Notes: a model not told the origin generated them from the sequence alone. A stretch of DNA of 64,000 bases from Ottowia beijingensis (GCF_013423955.1 NZ_JACCKX010000001.1:2728001-2792000); one strand, 5' to 3'; shown: positions 31,342 to 41,285, numbered from the stretch's first letter. Numbers and translations: made by a program.

Positions 31342-32651
31342 ATGGCCGCAACCGACACCACCATCCTCAAGCAGCACCTGATCGACGCCGCCATCTGCAT
31401 CCGCTGCGGCGCGTGCGAGGCGGCGTGCCCCATCGACGCCATCACGCACGACTCGAACAACTACGTGGTCAGTGCCGACACCTGCAAGATGTGCATGAAC
31501 TGCGTGCCGGTGTGCCCCACCGGCGCCATCGACAGCTGGCGCCTGGTGCCCAAGGCCAAGCCCTACACGCTGGAAGAGCAGTTCAGCTGGTTCGAGCTGC
31601 CCGAAGAGCTGACGCCCGCGCAACTGGCCGAAGCCGGCGTGGCCGAAGACGCACTGGCGGGCGATGAGCAGGCCGACGACGCCCTGCAGACCCAGGCGCA
31701 GGCCGAGGCCGCCGCCATCGACCCTACGCAGCCCGGCACTGGCGCGGCACCCGCCAGCTATGGCGCCACCATCCCGCCCTGGTCGGCCGCGCACGCCTAC
31801 ACCAACCTCTACGGCGCGCGCGCCGCCGAAAGACGGTGACGGCCACCGTCGCCGGCAACGTGCGCGTCACCGACGTGGGCACCGAATACGACACGCACCA
31901 CATCATCCTGGACTTCGGCACCATGCCCTTCCCGGTGCTGGAGGGCCAATCCATCGGCATCGTGCCGCCGGGCACCGACGAGCGCGGCAAGCCGCACTTT
32001 GCGCGCCAGTACAGCATCGCCAGCCCGCGCAACGGCGAGCGGCCGGGCTACAACAACCTGTCGCTCACCATCAAGCGCGTGCTCGAAGACCACCAGGGAA
32101 ACCCGGTGCGTGGCGTCGGCAGCAACTACATGTGCGACCTGAAGGTGGGCGACAAGGTGCAGGTCATCGGGCCGTTCGGCGCCACCTTCCTGATGCCGAA
32201 CCACCCCAAGTCGAACATCGTGATGATCTGCACCGGTACCGGCTCGGCTCCCATGCGCGCCATGACGGAATGGCGCCGCCGCCTGCGCAAGAGCGGCAAG
32301 TTCGAGGGCGGCAAGCTGATGCTGTTCTTCGGCGCCCGCACCAAGGAAGAGTTGCCCTACTTCGGCCCGCTGCAAAGCCTGCCGAAGGATTTTATCGACA
32401 TCAACTTCGCCTTCAGCCGCACGCCCCACCAGCCCAAGAAGTACGTGCAGGACGCGATGCGCGAGCGCGCCGCCGACCTGGCGGCGCTGCTGCAGGACCC
32501 CAACACCTTCTTCTATGTGTGCGGCCTGAAGAGCATGGAAGAAGGCGTGGTGCTGGCGCTGCGCGACGTGGCGCAGGGCGCCGGCCTGAACTGGGACGAG
32601 ATCGGCCAGCGCCTGAAGAAGGAAGGGCGGCTGCACCTGGAAACGTATTGA
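31342..32651 (+). CDS. boxA: Benzoyl-CoA 2,3-epoxidase reductase subunit (BoxA), frameshifted
   Basis: About 436 residues after repair. The N-terminal two-4Fe-4S ferredoxin domain has the Cys motifs [16 protein letters not shown] and [17 protein letters not shown] variable linker follows, then a ferredoxin-NADP reductase-like half with FAD site [15 protein letters not shown] and NADP site [14 protein letters not shown]. It passes NADPH electrons to BoxB. An A is missing near 31830 (GAAAGACGG), splitting the linker from [13 protein letters not shown]. The break is likely technical. It ends the box run; no boxZ aldehyde dehydrogenase follows. Confidence 0.93.
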
Positions 32652-32930
32652 GGCGCGGGGCAATGGTCCCCGGATGATTCAATAAAGATAGCTGCTTGCG
32701 CCCGGTATACAATGGTTTCAGATAGAAAGCTCTCTGAAATCAAGTTATATCAAGCGTAAGCAGCTATCATTTTTCATTGATTCGCAACAAGTCTCAGACA
32801 GCGCTGCAGGAGCGGGCTTGCCCGCGATGAGGCGCTTCGTTGCAGCCAGCGCTTGATTGCGGGCAAGCGCGTTGCCACACGGCGGATGTGGTCCGCGCGT
32901 CCTCCGGGACGTCTTGATCATCAAGCGCCT
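32652..32930. repeat. Spacer with family A fragment and degenerate REP pair
   Basis: No gene is visible. A family A piece (ATAGCTGCTTGCGCCCGGTA) is at about 32690, and an inverted partner (CAAGCGTAAGCAGCTAT) is at about 32752. A worn REP pair spans about 32807-32880 (GCAGGAGCGGGCTTGCCCGC and TTGCGGGCAAGCGCGTTGCC), with substitutions in the second half. Confidence 0.7.
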
Positions 32931-33494
32931 TCAATCACGCCACCTGAGCAGGCTCACCCGAAACCGGCCATCCGCCACCCGCACGTCACGCACCGCCCAG
33001 CGCGCCAGCGCCCCGGCGGTGGTGCTGGTGTCGATCACGTACACCGGCCGGTCGCGCAGCGCCGCCTGCACCGCCTGCGGCCCGTGCGCGCGCACCAGCG
33101 CGGCGTAGCGCTCGGGCACGCCGTCCAACGCAAAGTCGGTCACCGTCAGATCGTCGATGTAGAACGCGCCGGCCGCCTGCTCGTAGCGCAGCCGGCCCGC
33201 CAAGCCCGCCCGGCCCGGAAACTCGCGCCCGCCGGCCTGCACGGCCAGCTGGGTGTCCAGCTGCAGCCGGTCGCCCCCGGCCGGCAGGCTGAGCTGCGGC
33301 GCGCGGAACTCCACACAGGCCAGCACCAGCTGGCAGTTGCGGACCGGAAAGCGCTCGGCCAGGTGCTGCTGCAGCGTGGCGGGTTCCAGGTTCAATGCCA
33401 GCTCGCCCACGAAGCGCTGAAACGCCCACCACGCCCCCGCCGCCAGGGCCAGCAGAACGAGCAGGATGGTGAGGACAGAGCGAAGTCGGCGCAT
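32931..33494 (-). CDS. DUF1439-type membrane-anchored or periplasmic protein
   Basis: 187 residues. An N-terminal hydrophobic segment (SVLTILLVLLALAAGAWWAF) serves as signal or anchor. The rest resembles DUF1439/YceB lipoproteins, with repeating beta segments such as LQLDTQLAVQAGG and FYIDDLTVTDFALDG. There is no lipobox Cys at the usual place. Start 33494 is taken where the basic MRRLRS precedes the helix; upstream in-frame codons come from a repeat. Function unknown. Confidence 0.6.
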   Translation of the reverse strand: MRRLRSVLTILLVLLALAAGAWWAFQRFVGELALNLEPATLQQHLAERFPVRNCQLVLACVEFRAPQLSLPAGGDRLQLDTQLAVQAGGREFPGRAGLAGRLRYEQAAGAFYIDDLTVTDFALDGVPERYAALVRAHGPQAVQAALRDRPVYVIDTSTTAGALARWAVRDVRVADGRFRVSLLRWRD

Positions 33495-33833
33495 GCGCAG
33501 GTGGGGGCTGATACAGGTTCGCTGCAAAAATGACGAATGACGAATGACGAATGACGAATGACTTCGCTGCGCTTCAATGACAAATGGGGTATTTGTCACG
33601 GGTCATGCGGCGCCAGCCGCAGTCATTGGTCATGGTTTTGAGCGCGAAACGGTATGAGGCAGGGGTGCATCTTGCCACGGTGCAAACCCATGCTTATTGC
33701 TATTGATTGAATAGCTGTCAGCGCTTTATCAGAAGGCGCTGGCGGCCTGATGGCAGCATGAAAAAAAGAGCTGGCTGGGCACTGCCTGGCTGACTCTGTC
33801 AATAGCGCCGCACGGGCGCTTCCCACGATGAAG
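33495..33833. repeat. Spacer with family D and family A repeats
   Basis: No gene is visible. From about 33526 there are four tandem GACGAAT units, then TGACTTCGCTGCGCTTCAAT and GTCATGCGGCGCCAGCCGCA, a family D copy ending near 33650. A family A copy (TTGAATAGCTGTCAGCGCTT) spans about 33704-33752. A small GCGCC/GGGCGC hairpin near 33810 may end the hemP transcript. Confidence 0.65.
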
Positions 33834-34052
33834 CTATTTGGTCAGGATCAGCTTGCCCAGCTTGGTGGCCTGCAGTCGATAGACCGCGCCGTTGTGGCTG
33901 ATCTCGATGGCGCGGCGGCCTTGCAGCAGGCGGTGGCTCGGCACCGGGCCGCCGCTGGGTTCGGGCGGCGTGGTGTCGACGGGCTCCGTGCCGGATCGGC
34001 ACGCGTCGGGCGACGTTGCGGCGCGCGTGGTCATGGGCGGGCGCATCGTCAT
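33834..34052 (-). CDS. hemP: Hemin uptake protein HemP
   Basis: 72 residues. The C-terminal HemP core (RRAIEISHNGAVYRLQATKL then GKLILTK) is clear. The N-terminal half is low-complexity. HemP is a small iron-regulated protein needed for, or associated with, haem uptake in betaproteobacteria. Its ATG overlaps the exbD stop codon (ATGA), so it is translationally coupled to the exbBD-tonB genes. Confidence 0.88.
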   Translation of the reverse strand: MTMRPPMTTRAATSPDACRSGTEPVDTTPPEPSGGPVPSHRLLQGRRAIEISHNGAVYRLQATKLGKLILTK

Positions 34053-34465
34053 GGCGCGCGCGGCGGCTCGGTCACGAAGCCGATCTTGCCCAGGCCCGCC
34101 TGCTGCGCCGCCGCCATGGCCTGGGCCACGCGCTCGTAGCGCACGTCGCGGTCGCCGCGGATGTGCAGGTCGGGCTGCGGCTGCTGCCGCGCGGCGGCCT
34201 GCAGCCGGGCGCCCAGCTGATCGTCGGCGATCTTCTCCTCGCCCAGCACGTAGCTGCCGTCGGCCTGCACCGCCAGCAGCACCGTCTCGGGCTTGATCTG
34301 CTCCTTCTCGTTGGCCGCGCGCGGCAGCTCCACGTTCACGGCGTGCTTCATCACCGGCACGGTGATGATGAAGATGATCAGCAGCACCAGCATCACGTCG
34401 ATGAACGGGACCATGTTGATCTCGCTCATCACCTCGTCGTGCTCGTCGGCGATGAATCCGGCCAT
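34049..34465 (-). CDS. exbD: TonB-system proton channel subunit ExbD
   Basis: 138 residues. One N-terminal membrane helix (PFIDVMLVLLIIFIITVPV) carries the essential membrane Asp in the MVPFIDVMLVLL motif. The periplasmic domain is of the ExbD/TolR type. Start 34465 is preferred because GGAG sits six bases upstream. It lies between exbB and hemP, so ExbD rather than TolR is called. Confidence 0.93.
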   Translation of the reverse strand: MAGFIADEHDEVMSEINMVPFIDVMLVLLIIFIITVPVMKHAVNVELPRAANEKEQIKPETVLLAVQADGSYVLGEEKIADDQLGARLQAAARQQPQPDLHIRGDRDVRYERVAQAMAAAQQAGLGKIGFVTEPPRAP

Positions 34466-34467
34466 GC

Positions 34468-35184
34468 TCAACTCCGCTTCAGAGCCACCACGTTGCCGTC
34501 GCCGCTGGCCGCCGTCACGCGCGCGCCGGTCAGTTGGTAGGCATGCAGGTCGTGCGCAAAGCGGCCCAGCTTGGCCAGGATGTGCTTGTTGCCGCGCACC
34601 AGCGCGTTGTAGCCCAGCACGGCCGGGATGGCCACGGCCAGGCCCAGCGCGGTCATGATCAGCGCCTCGCCGATCGGGCCGGCCACCTGGTCGATGCTGG
34701 CCTGGCCGGCGGCGCCGATCTTCATCAGCGCGTGGTAGATGCCCCAGACGGTGCCAAACAGGCCGACGAAGGGCGCGGTGGAGCCGACCGAGGCCAGGAT
34801 GGCCAGGCCGGCCTGCAACTTCCCGGTGGTGCTGTCGATGCTGTTGCGAAGCGCGCGCGAGATCCAGTCGCTCGCGTCCAGCGAATCGTGCAATTGCGCC
34901 CTGGTGGCGCGGTGGTGGGCGGCGGCTTCGCGGCCTTCCACGGCGAGCTGGCGGAACGGGTTGGCGTCATCGTCGCCCAGCTTGGCCAGCCCTTCGGCCA
35001 TGTCGGCCGAATGCCAGAAGCCTTCCACCCGCGCCGCCTGGCGCTTGGCCTGCACCACGCCCAGTGCCTTCATCAGGATCACGATCCACGAGGCCAGCGA
35101 CATCAGCAGCAGCGCCGCGAACACGCTGCGCGTGACCCAGTCGCCCTGGGCCCAGACGTGCAGCAGACCTAATTCATTGTTCAT
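34468..35184 (-). CDS. exbB: TonB-system proton channel subunit ExbB
   Basis: 238 residues with three membrane helices: FAALLLMSLASWIVILMKAL near the N-terminus, then LAILASVGSTAPFVGLFGTV and LIMTALGLAVAIPAVLGYNA. These carry the MotA/TolQ/ExbB GLFGTVWGI and GEALIMTALGL motifs. It forms the proton-driven motor with ExbD. It starts seven bases after tonB ends. Confidence 0.95.
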   Translation of the reverse strand: MNNELGLLHVWAQGDWVTRSVFAALLLMSLASWIVILMKALGVVQAKRQAARVEGFWHSADMAEGLAKLGDDDANPFRQLAVEGREAAAHHRATRAQLHDSLDASDWISRALRNSIDSTTGKLQAGLAILASVGSTAPFVGLFGTVWGIYHALMKIGAAGQASIDQVAGPIGEALIMTALGLAVAIPAVLGYNALVRGNKHILAKLGRFAHDLHAYQLTGARVTAASGDGNVVALKRS

Positions 35185-35190
35185 TTGACT

Positions 35191-35949
35191 TCACTCCAGA
35201 ACGAAATTGAGGGGGACGTTGAACCACATGGCCTCGGGCACGCCGTTGCGGGTGCCGGGCACGTAGCGCCAGCGGTCGCGCGCGGTTTCCAGCGCCACCT
35301 GGTCCAGGCGGTCGAAGCCGCTGGAGCGCTGGAGGCGCGCGTCCTGCGCGCGGCCATCGGGGCCGATCAGCACGCGCACCACCACGCGGCCGCTCTCGCC
35401 CAGGCGCTTGCTCATGGCGGGGTAGGTGGGCGCGGGGTTGTTCAGGTGCGCGGCGCTGGTGGACGGCTGCACGATGACGGGCGGTGCGGGCGGCGCCGGT
35501 GGGCTGGGCGCGGGCGCCGCCGGTGCCGCTGCGGCCGCGGGCGACGGCGTGGGTTCGGGCGCTGCCGGCACGGGCGCCGGAGCGGTGGGGGCGGGCGCCA
35601 CCACGGGCGCTGCGGGGCGTGGCTGCACCACCGGGGCCGGCCGCGGCGGCGCTGCGCGTGGCTTGGGTGGGGGCGGTGCGGGCCGGGGTTTGGGCGGCGG
35701 CGGCGATGCCGGGGCCGGTGGCGCGGGCGGCGGCGGTGTGGGCGCAGGCGGCGCGGCGGGTGGCGGCGGCGGGGCAATCAGCTCGGCCAGGATCTGCGCC
35801 GGCACGATCACCTCGGCCGGCGGGCGCACCAGCCCGCGCTGCAGCGCCCACAGCGCCACCGCATGCAGCAACACAACGCTGCCGACGATGACGGCGGTAC
35901 GGCCCGGAGGTGGCACGGTGGAAGCAGGCGAGAGCGAAGTCGCGAACAT
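35191..35949 (-). CDS. tonB: Energy-transducing protein TonB
   Basis: 252 residues. A membrane helix ([18 protein letters not shown], with the important SxxxH-type pattern) leads to a very long proline/alanine periplasmic spacer (about 60-165). The C-terminal TonB domain ([20 protein letters not shown]) carries the classic YP motif. It transmits the proton-motive force to outer-membrane receptors such as the one at 38830. The spacer is unusually rich in PPPP and APAP runs. Confidence 0.95.
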   Translation of the reverse strand: MFATSLSPASTVPPPGRTAVIVGSVVLLHAVALWALQRGLVRPPAEVIVPAQILAELIAPPPPPAAPPAPTPPPPAPPAPASPPPPKPRPAPPPPKPRAAPPRPAPVVQPRPAAPVVAPAPTAPAPVPAAPEPTPSPAAAAAPAAPAPSPPAPPAPPVIVQPSTSAAHLNNPAPTYPAMSKRLGESGRVVVRVLIGPDGRAQDARLQRSSGFDRLDQVALETARDRWRYVPGTRNGVPEAMWFNVPLNFVLE

Positions 35950-36015
35950 GATACGAAAGCGGGATGGCGCGGCGCAGCGGGCAGGCCGCTGGCGGCAACG
36001 ATGCGGGGTGCGGGG

Positions 36016-36129
36016 TCAGAGGCGTGACGGGCGGCGGCGCAGGCCGCCGAAGACCCAGGCCAGGGCGATGAGCACGCCCACCAGGCCGCCGAGCGCAGCC
36101 CACAGTGCGGCGCTGGCGCCGGTCATCAT
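36016..36129 (-). CDS. Small single-helix membrane peptide overlapping bfd
   Basis: 37 residues. [10 protein letters not shown] leads into a hydrophobic helix ([20 protein letters not shown]) and a basic tail (RRRPSRL), the positive-inside pattern for a small inner-membrane peptide. Its ATG overlaps the bfd stop (ATGA at 36126-36129, minus strand), suggesting coupled translation. It sits between bfd and tonB in the Fur-regulated run. No family recognised. Confidence 0.5.
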   Translation of the reverse strand: MMTGASAALWAALGGLVGVLIALAWVFGGLRRRPSRL

Positions 36130-36349
36130 GCGCGGGCCCCGTGCGGGCCGGTGGCCAGGCCGGCGTGGTGCAGCGCCGCCACCGGGTGGCCCGGTGCGCA
36201 CTGCGCCACGATGTCGCGCGCGCAGCCTCGCAGCGGCCGCAGCAGGTGGCCACGCCCAGCTCGAGTTGGATGTCGTCGAAGCTCATGCCGGCACGGGCTT
36301 GCCGGGTGATTTCGCGGTCGGAGATGCGGTTGCAGACGCAGACGATCAT
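36126..36349 (-). CDS. bfd: Bacterioferritin-associated ferredoxin (frameshifted)
   Basis: 74 residues after repair. The [2Fe-2S] ligands are C4 and C6 in [14 protein letters not shown] and the CCGRC pair near residue 37. It reduces ferric iron in bacterioferritin for release; a bacterioferritin gene lies at 41754. A G is missing near 36233 (TGCGAGGCTGCG), after which the natural end is [15 protein letters not shown] and so on. It is the first gene after the Fur-box-like site. Confidence 0.88.
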
Positions 36350-36395
36350 GGGGCGGAAGTCCTGGGAACGCGACAGTGATGAGAGATGTATATTA

Positions 36396-36414
36396 AATGC
36401 GAACCATTCTCATT
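36396..36414 (-). promoter_or_regulatory. Fur box upstream of bfd-tonB-exbBD-hemP
   Basis: AATGCGAACCATTCTCATT matches the inverted-repeat form AATGAGAATnATTCTCATT at 16 of the 18 defined bases. It is 47 bases upstream of the bfd start, in A/T-rich sequence with TATATTAAAT beside it, as expected for iron-repressed genes. Confidence 0.75.
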
Positions 36415-36643
36415 GTCAATCACTATTTTGGCGATAGGCGTTTTTCCGGCAGTGCGGCCCATGTCGTTTTGCTTTCAAAACGATGACCCATGACCGCGGC
36501 TGGCGCCGCATGACAAACGACGAACGATGTCTTGGTCACTGAGGCGCAGCGAAGTCATATATTTGTTGGATGTGCCACCCGTCTCGGACAGCGCTGTGGA
36601 AGCGGGCTGGCCCGCGATCAAGCGTGGGTGGCGACGAAACCCT
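36415..36643. repeat. Spacer with family D repeat and first half of a REP pair
   Basis: No gene is visible. A family D copy spans about 36476-36570 (ACGATGACCCATGACCGCGG and GGCGCAGCGAAGTCATATAT). The REP pair 36595-36668 (TGGAAGCGGGCTGGCCCGCG and GCGGGCCAGCCTGCTCCCAC) begins here and runs into the FMN oxidase gene. Confidence 0.7.
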
Positions 36644-36668
36644 TCATCGCGGGCCAGCCTGCTCCCAC
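36595..36668. repeat. REP pair overlapping the FMN oxidase stop codon
   Basis: Variant REP with GGCCAGCC instead of GGCAAGCC. The second half encodes, on the minus strand, the last residues VWEQAGPR and the TGA of the gene at 36644. Confidence 0.8.
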
Positions 36669-37761
36669 ACAGCGGCGGTGGCGGGATCAAGCAGGTGAGC
36701 GCCCGCTTCGGCCAACGTGCGGCAGCCGGTGAGGGCCATGGCCATCTCCAGCTCGTCGCGCAGCAGGCGCAGCATGCGCGCCACGCCCAGCGCGCCGCCC
36801 GCCGCCAGGGCGTGCGCCACGGGGCGGCCCACCATGACGGCGTTGGCGCCCAGGGCGATGGCCTTGAGCACGTCGGTCCCGCGGCGGATGCCGCCGTCGA
36901 CGACGAGCGGCAACGCATCGCCCGCGGCGGCGCGCACCCGGGGCAGCGCCTGCGCAGTGGCGGGCGCGGTGTCGAGAGTGCGGCCGCCGTGGTTGCTGAC
37001 GATGAGGCCGGCCACGCCCAGCGCCTGCGCGGCGCGCGCATCGGCCGGGTGCAGCAAGCCCTTGAGCCACACCGGCAGCCGCGTCTGCGCGCGCAGCCAA
37101 GCCACGTCGTCCCAGGTGGGGGCGTGGGCGGGCAGGCCGGCGCAGTAGGTGCCGTCGGCCGGTGGCACGGCGGGTGCATCCTGCAGGTGCACGGCGTGCA
37201 CGCCGGGCGGCAGGGCAAAGCCGGCGCGGCGCTCGCGGTCGCGCACGCCCTGCACGGGGGCGTCGACGGTGAGCACGATGGCCTCGAAGCCCGCCGCCTC
37301 GGCGCGCTGCACCAGCGCGCGGTTGAAGCCGCGGTCGGCCTGCCAGTAGAGCTGGAACCACAGCGGGCCGCGCCCGGGGTCGGCCAGCACGGCTTCGGCG
37401 ACCTGCTCCATCGGCACGTTCGATTGCGTGCCGAGCACATAGCCCGCACCCTGCGCGGCGGCGGCCAGCGCACTGGCCCATTCGCCATCGGGGTGGGCCA
37501 GCCGCTGGTGCGCCACCGGGGCCAGCAGGATGGGGTGCGCCAGCTCGTGCCCGGCCAGTGCTACGCGCGTGTGCCCGCCGGCCAGCGGCTGCAGTACGCG
37601 CGGCCACAGGGCAGCGCCTGCCAGGCGGCGGCGTTGGCGTGCAGCGTGGCCTCGTCGCCCGCACCGCCGTTGAAGTAGGCCCAGGTGGCGGCGTCCAGCG
37701 CCTGTTCGGCGGCCAGGGCGAAGTCGGCCAGGGTGTGGGGCGCTGGGGCGGGCGATGCCAT
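36644..37761 (-). CDS. FMN-dependent alpha-hydroxy-acid oxidase/dehydrogenase (frameshifted)
   Basis: About 372 residues after repair. The TIM-barrel flavoenzyme family of LldD, glycolate oxidase and lactate monooxygenase is shown by APVAHQRLAHPDGE, WFQLYWQADRG, the substrate/FMN Lys in LPVWLKGLLHP, the catalytic His in VSNHGGRTLD and the FMN phosphate loop in DGGIRRGTDVLKAIALGANA. A C is missing near 37609 (CTGCCCTGTGG). The final residues VWEQAGPR and stop codon come from a REP element. The substrate, lactate-like or another 2-hydroxy acid, is undetermined. Confidence 0.87.
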
Positions 37762-38014
37762 GGTGCGGAGGGTTTTGGAGTGGGGTATATGTGTTCAGCG
37801 CTTGTATATCAAGCGCTGGCGGATAGGTGTATGGGGAGTATGTGTTGGTGTGCAGCCTGGCGTGTGGGAGCGGGCTGGCCCGCGATGCGGCCTGTGCGCG
37901 GTGCCACCGCTGCATCGCGGGCCAGCCCGCTCCTGCATCCGGGGTGCTTCAATAAACATAGCTGCTTGCGCTTAATGGGCGGGCGTTGCAGGGTATTCTG
38001 ATCATGAGCGCAAG
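37762..38014. repeat. Spacer with family C repeat, REP pair and family A fragment
   Basis: No gene is visible. Family C copy at about 37777-37844 (GGAGTGGGGTATATG, CAGCGCTTGTATATCAAGCG, GGGGAGTATG). REP pair at 37864-37936 (GTGGGAGCGGGCTGGCCCGC and GCGGGCCAGCCCGCTCCTGC). Family A fragment at about 37955 (AACATAGCTGCTTGCGCTTA). Three repeat families are stacked in 250 bases. Confidence 0.75.
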
Positions 38015-38710
38015 TCAGGTGCTGGCCCATTGCCGCAGCAGGTTGTGGTACACGCCGGTCAGGCGCGTGGCTTCGGGGCTTTCGCCGTGGCGCTGGCGCA
38101 GGGCAAGCAGGGCCATGTCCATCTCGAACAGCAGGCGGCGCTGCTCGCCCGAGCGCACCATGCTCTCGATCCACAGAAAGCTGGCCAGGCGCTCGCCTCG
38201 GGTGACGGGTGTGACCTCGTGCACGCTGGTGCCGGGGTAGAGGATGGCGTCGCCCGCGGGCAGCTTGATGCGCTGCGCGGCCTCGCCGGGCGCGCCGTGC
38301 ACCACCAGCTCGCCGCCGTCGTAGTCGGCCGGGTCGCTGAAGAACACGGTGCACGACAGGTCGCTGCGCACCCATTCGCCGCTGGCGGTGGAATGCATGA
38401 CGGCACCGTCGACGTGGGCGCCGTAGCGGTCGGCACCGCTGCCGTAGCGGTTGAACAGCGGGTTGAAAATCTTGCGCGGCAGCGCGGCCGACAGCACCAG
38501 CGCATCGCGCTGCAGCGCGCCCAGCACCAGCGCGCGCAGCGTGGCGGCGGTGGTGCTGTCCTGCGCCAGCTGCTGGTTCTGTTTGACGCCCACGGCCTGC
38601 GCGCCGGCGCTGTGGCGGCCGTCGCGCCACGGGGCATCGGGTGCGGTGAGCAGCGCGCGGCCCTGGACCAGCTCGTCGGGGGTGAGCAGGTGTTGGAGGT
38701 GGATCAGCAT
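38015..38710 (-). CDS. PiuC/YbiX-type Fe(II)- and 2-oxoglutarate-dependent dioxygenase
   Basis: 231 residues. The PKHD-type hydroxylase fold has iron ligands His and Asp in YGAHVDGAVM and the distal His in GTSVHEVTPVTRG, plus the oxoglutarate Arg in RGERLASFLW. In E. coli and Pseudomonas such proteins are encoded next to catecholate-siderophore receptors (fiu-ybiX, piuA-piuC). It lies directly downstream of the TonB-dependent receptor in the same direction. Substrate unknown. Confidence 0.9.
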   Translation of the reverse strand: MLIHLQHLLTPDELVQGRALLTAPDAPWRDGRHSAGAQAVGVKQNQQLAQDSTTAATLRALVLGALQRDALVLSAALPRKIFNPLFNRYGSGADRYGAHVDGAVMHSTASGEWVRSDLSCTVFFSDPADYDGGELVVHGAPGEAAQRIKLPAGDAILYPGTSVHEVTPVTRGERLASFLWIESMVRSGEQRRLLFEMDMALLALRQRHGESPEATRLTGVYHNLLRQWAST

Positions 38711-38829
38711 GAGGTTATTCGATGACGAAATGACTTTGCCGCTGGCGCGGCGTCAATGACGAAATGACGGGCACAGTCATGGCGGCGCAGCCGCCGTCAT
38801 CGAAGCGCAGCGAGGTCATTTCTTCATGC
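38711..38829. repeat. Family D repeat between receptor and dioxygenase genes
   Basis: GATGACGAAATGACTTTGCC, GCGTCAATGACGAAATGACG and the inverted GTCATCGAAGCGCAGCGAGG then TCATTT can form a hairpin of the family D kind. It lies within the probable receptor-piuC transcript. Confidence 0.65.
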
Positions 38830-41065
38830 TCAGAACAGGTGCTTCAGCGTCAACTGCACCCGCCGCGGCTGCCCCGGCCCATAGAAGCCGCGGTACAGCG
38901 TGTCGGCGTAGAGCTTGTCGGTGAGGTTGGTGACGTTGAGCTTGAGGGTGGTCATCTCGGTGAAGCTGTATTCGGCCATGGCGTCGAAGGTGACGAAGCC
39001 GGCGGCCTTCACCGCGCGGCTGCCTTCGGGGCTTTGGCTGCTGCGGTAGTTGGCGCCCAGGCCCAGGCGCAGCTTCGGGAAGACGCGGTAGGTGCTCCAC
39101 ACGCTGCCGCTGTGGCGCGGCGTGAGGCCGGGGCGGTCGCCCTGCACCTGGGCGCCGCCGCCACTGGCGGCCAACTGCTGGTTGCTGCGGCTGATCTTGG
39201 CGACGGGGATCCAGGTGTGGTTCCAGAACATCTCCCACTTCGGCGTGATGCGGCCGGCGGCGTTGAACTCCATGCCGGCGGCGTGGCGCTTGCCCGAGAG
39301 CAGGAACTGCTGGGCCACGCTGTCGGGGTCCTGGTTGCGCTCGTTGTACTTCTCTGAATAGAACAGCGCCGTGCCCACCGACAGGCGCTGGTCGAACAGC
39401 TCCCACTTGCCGCCGATCTCGAGGTTGCGGCTCTTCTCGGCCGGGGTGTTGGCCAGCGTCTGGTTGGGGCTGCTGGGCGTGAACTGGTAGGCATCGCCCG
39501 AGGTGTTGTACGAGGTGCCGTAAGAGACGTAATACGACGCGGTATCGCTCGGCTGCCACAGCAGGCCGACGCGCGGGCTCCACAGGCTTTCGGTCTTGCT
39601 GAAGCTGTAGCCGGGCGTGACGGTGCCGTTGGCGGCGGTGCTGGCCACAGTGTCGTAGCTTCCTTGAAATGGTCGAAGCGCAGGCCGGCCACCAGCTTCA
39701 GCGTGTCGGTCATGGCCACCGTGTCCTGCACGTACACGCCGATGTTGCGCGCGTCGAAGGTGTTGTAGGCGGGGGCGCCGCGCGGGTCGGCACGCCAGTC
39801 GCCGTTGTTGGGCTGGCCCACGGTGGTGGTCAGGCCGCTGGCGGGGCCGGCGAAGTTGTTCACGCGGCGCGCGTCATCGACGTAGAAATCCACCCCGGCC
39901 AGGATCTGGTGCTTGCGCCCGCCCCAGTCGAAGGTGTTGCTGTAGTCGCTTTGCAGCTGGGTCAGGTCGCTGCGGCCGATGCGGCCCTTGGGGAGCGGGT
40001 GATGATCGTCTGGGGGCCCCAGTTGTCGATGGTGGTGGGCGCGCCGTCGGTCTGGCCGAAACGGATCACGCTGGCCCACAGGTCGCGCTCGTAGCGGCCG
40101 TGGCGCAGCTGCGTCTTTAGCTGGCCGCCGTCGGCAAAGCGGTGCGTGTGGGCCAGCGTGACGTAGGTGGACGAGCTGTCCTGCTTGTCGCTGTCGAGCC
40201 CGTAAAAATTGCGCGCCGGCAGCGTGGGCACGATCCTGCCGTCACGGATGAACCAAGGGTGGTTGTAGTTGCCGCGACCGTCCACGTCGAGGTGGTACAG
40301 GCCCACCGAGAACTCGTTGCGCGTGCCAATGCCCCAGCGGAAGGTGGGCGCGATGCCGACCTTGCGCTGCCGGGCGCCCCAGTTGTCGGCGTCGTGGCCC
40401 ATCAGGTTCAGGCGCAGCGCGGCGTCTTGCCCGGTGTGCCAGTTGAAGTCGCCATGCACGCGCTTTTCGTTGCCGTTGCCGATGGTCACGCTGGCTTCGT
40501 GTTGCGTCATCAAGAAAGGCTGCTTGCTGACCTGGTTGACCACCCCGCCGGTGCTGCCCTTGCCGAACAGCATCGACGCCGAGCCCTTGATGACTTCCAC
40601 GCGGTCGTCGTTGAAGGTGTCGCGCTCGATCAGCGGCGCATCGCGCAGGCCGTCGCGGTAGATGTCGCCGGCGGTGCCCAGCGAGAAGCCACGCAGGCGC
40701 ACGTCTTCCTCGCCCGTCTCGCCGGCCAGGAAGGTGACGCCGGCGGTGGTGCGCAGCACGTCGCGGAAGTCGTCGAGGTTGCGGTCTTGCATGAGCTTTT
40801 CGGTCATCACCGTCACGCTCTGCGGGATGTCGCGCAGCGCCTGGTTGCCCTTGCCGATCTCGGTGCGGGTGGCGCGCAGTTGCGCCTTGCTGTTGGTTGA
40901 CCCGTCGCCCACCGCCGAATCGCGCACGGTGACGGTGGAAAGCGTGCCGGCCACCGGCGCCTGCTGCGCCGCGGGGGCCGATGCAGCCGCTGCCGGCGCG
41001 GCCGGCTGCGCCAGCGCCGTGCTGCCCAGCGAGCCGGCCAGCAGCATGGCGCCCAGCGGCAGCAA
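38830..41065 (-). CDS. TonB-dependent siderophore receptor (Fiu/PiuA-like; two frameshifts)
   Basis: About 745 residues after repair. A signal peptide (MLLAGSLGSTALAQ) is followed by a plug domain with IPQSVTVMTEKLMQDRNLDD and VEVIKGSASMLFGKGSTGGV. The 22-strand barrel ends in the aromatic RRVQLTLKHLF. It should import a ferric siderophore using TonB energy. Bases are missing near 39990 (a C) and 39655 (a G). The start is uncertain: TTG at 41065 is used; upstream sequence contains a family A repeat and is in another frame. A Fur-box-like site lies at 41286. Confidence 0.88.
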
Positions 41066-41285
41066 GGGTTTGGAGGGTTTGTGCAGCTATTGAATCAATA
41101 GCTGCTTGCGCTTGTGCGGCGGGTGCGCAGGGGGTTGGCTTGAAAACGTGGTCAACGGACATGGCAGGGCCCAGCAAAGTGTGGAGAAGAACTTCGGCTG
41201 GCTACCTGGGCGCTGCGTGCAGAGGGCTGGACCCTTCACGGCGCTGTTCGCTGGCGTGTGATGAAAGTCGGTGATTCTATATGCA

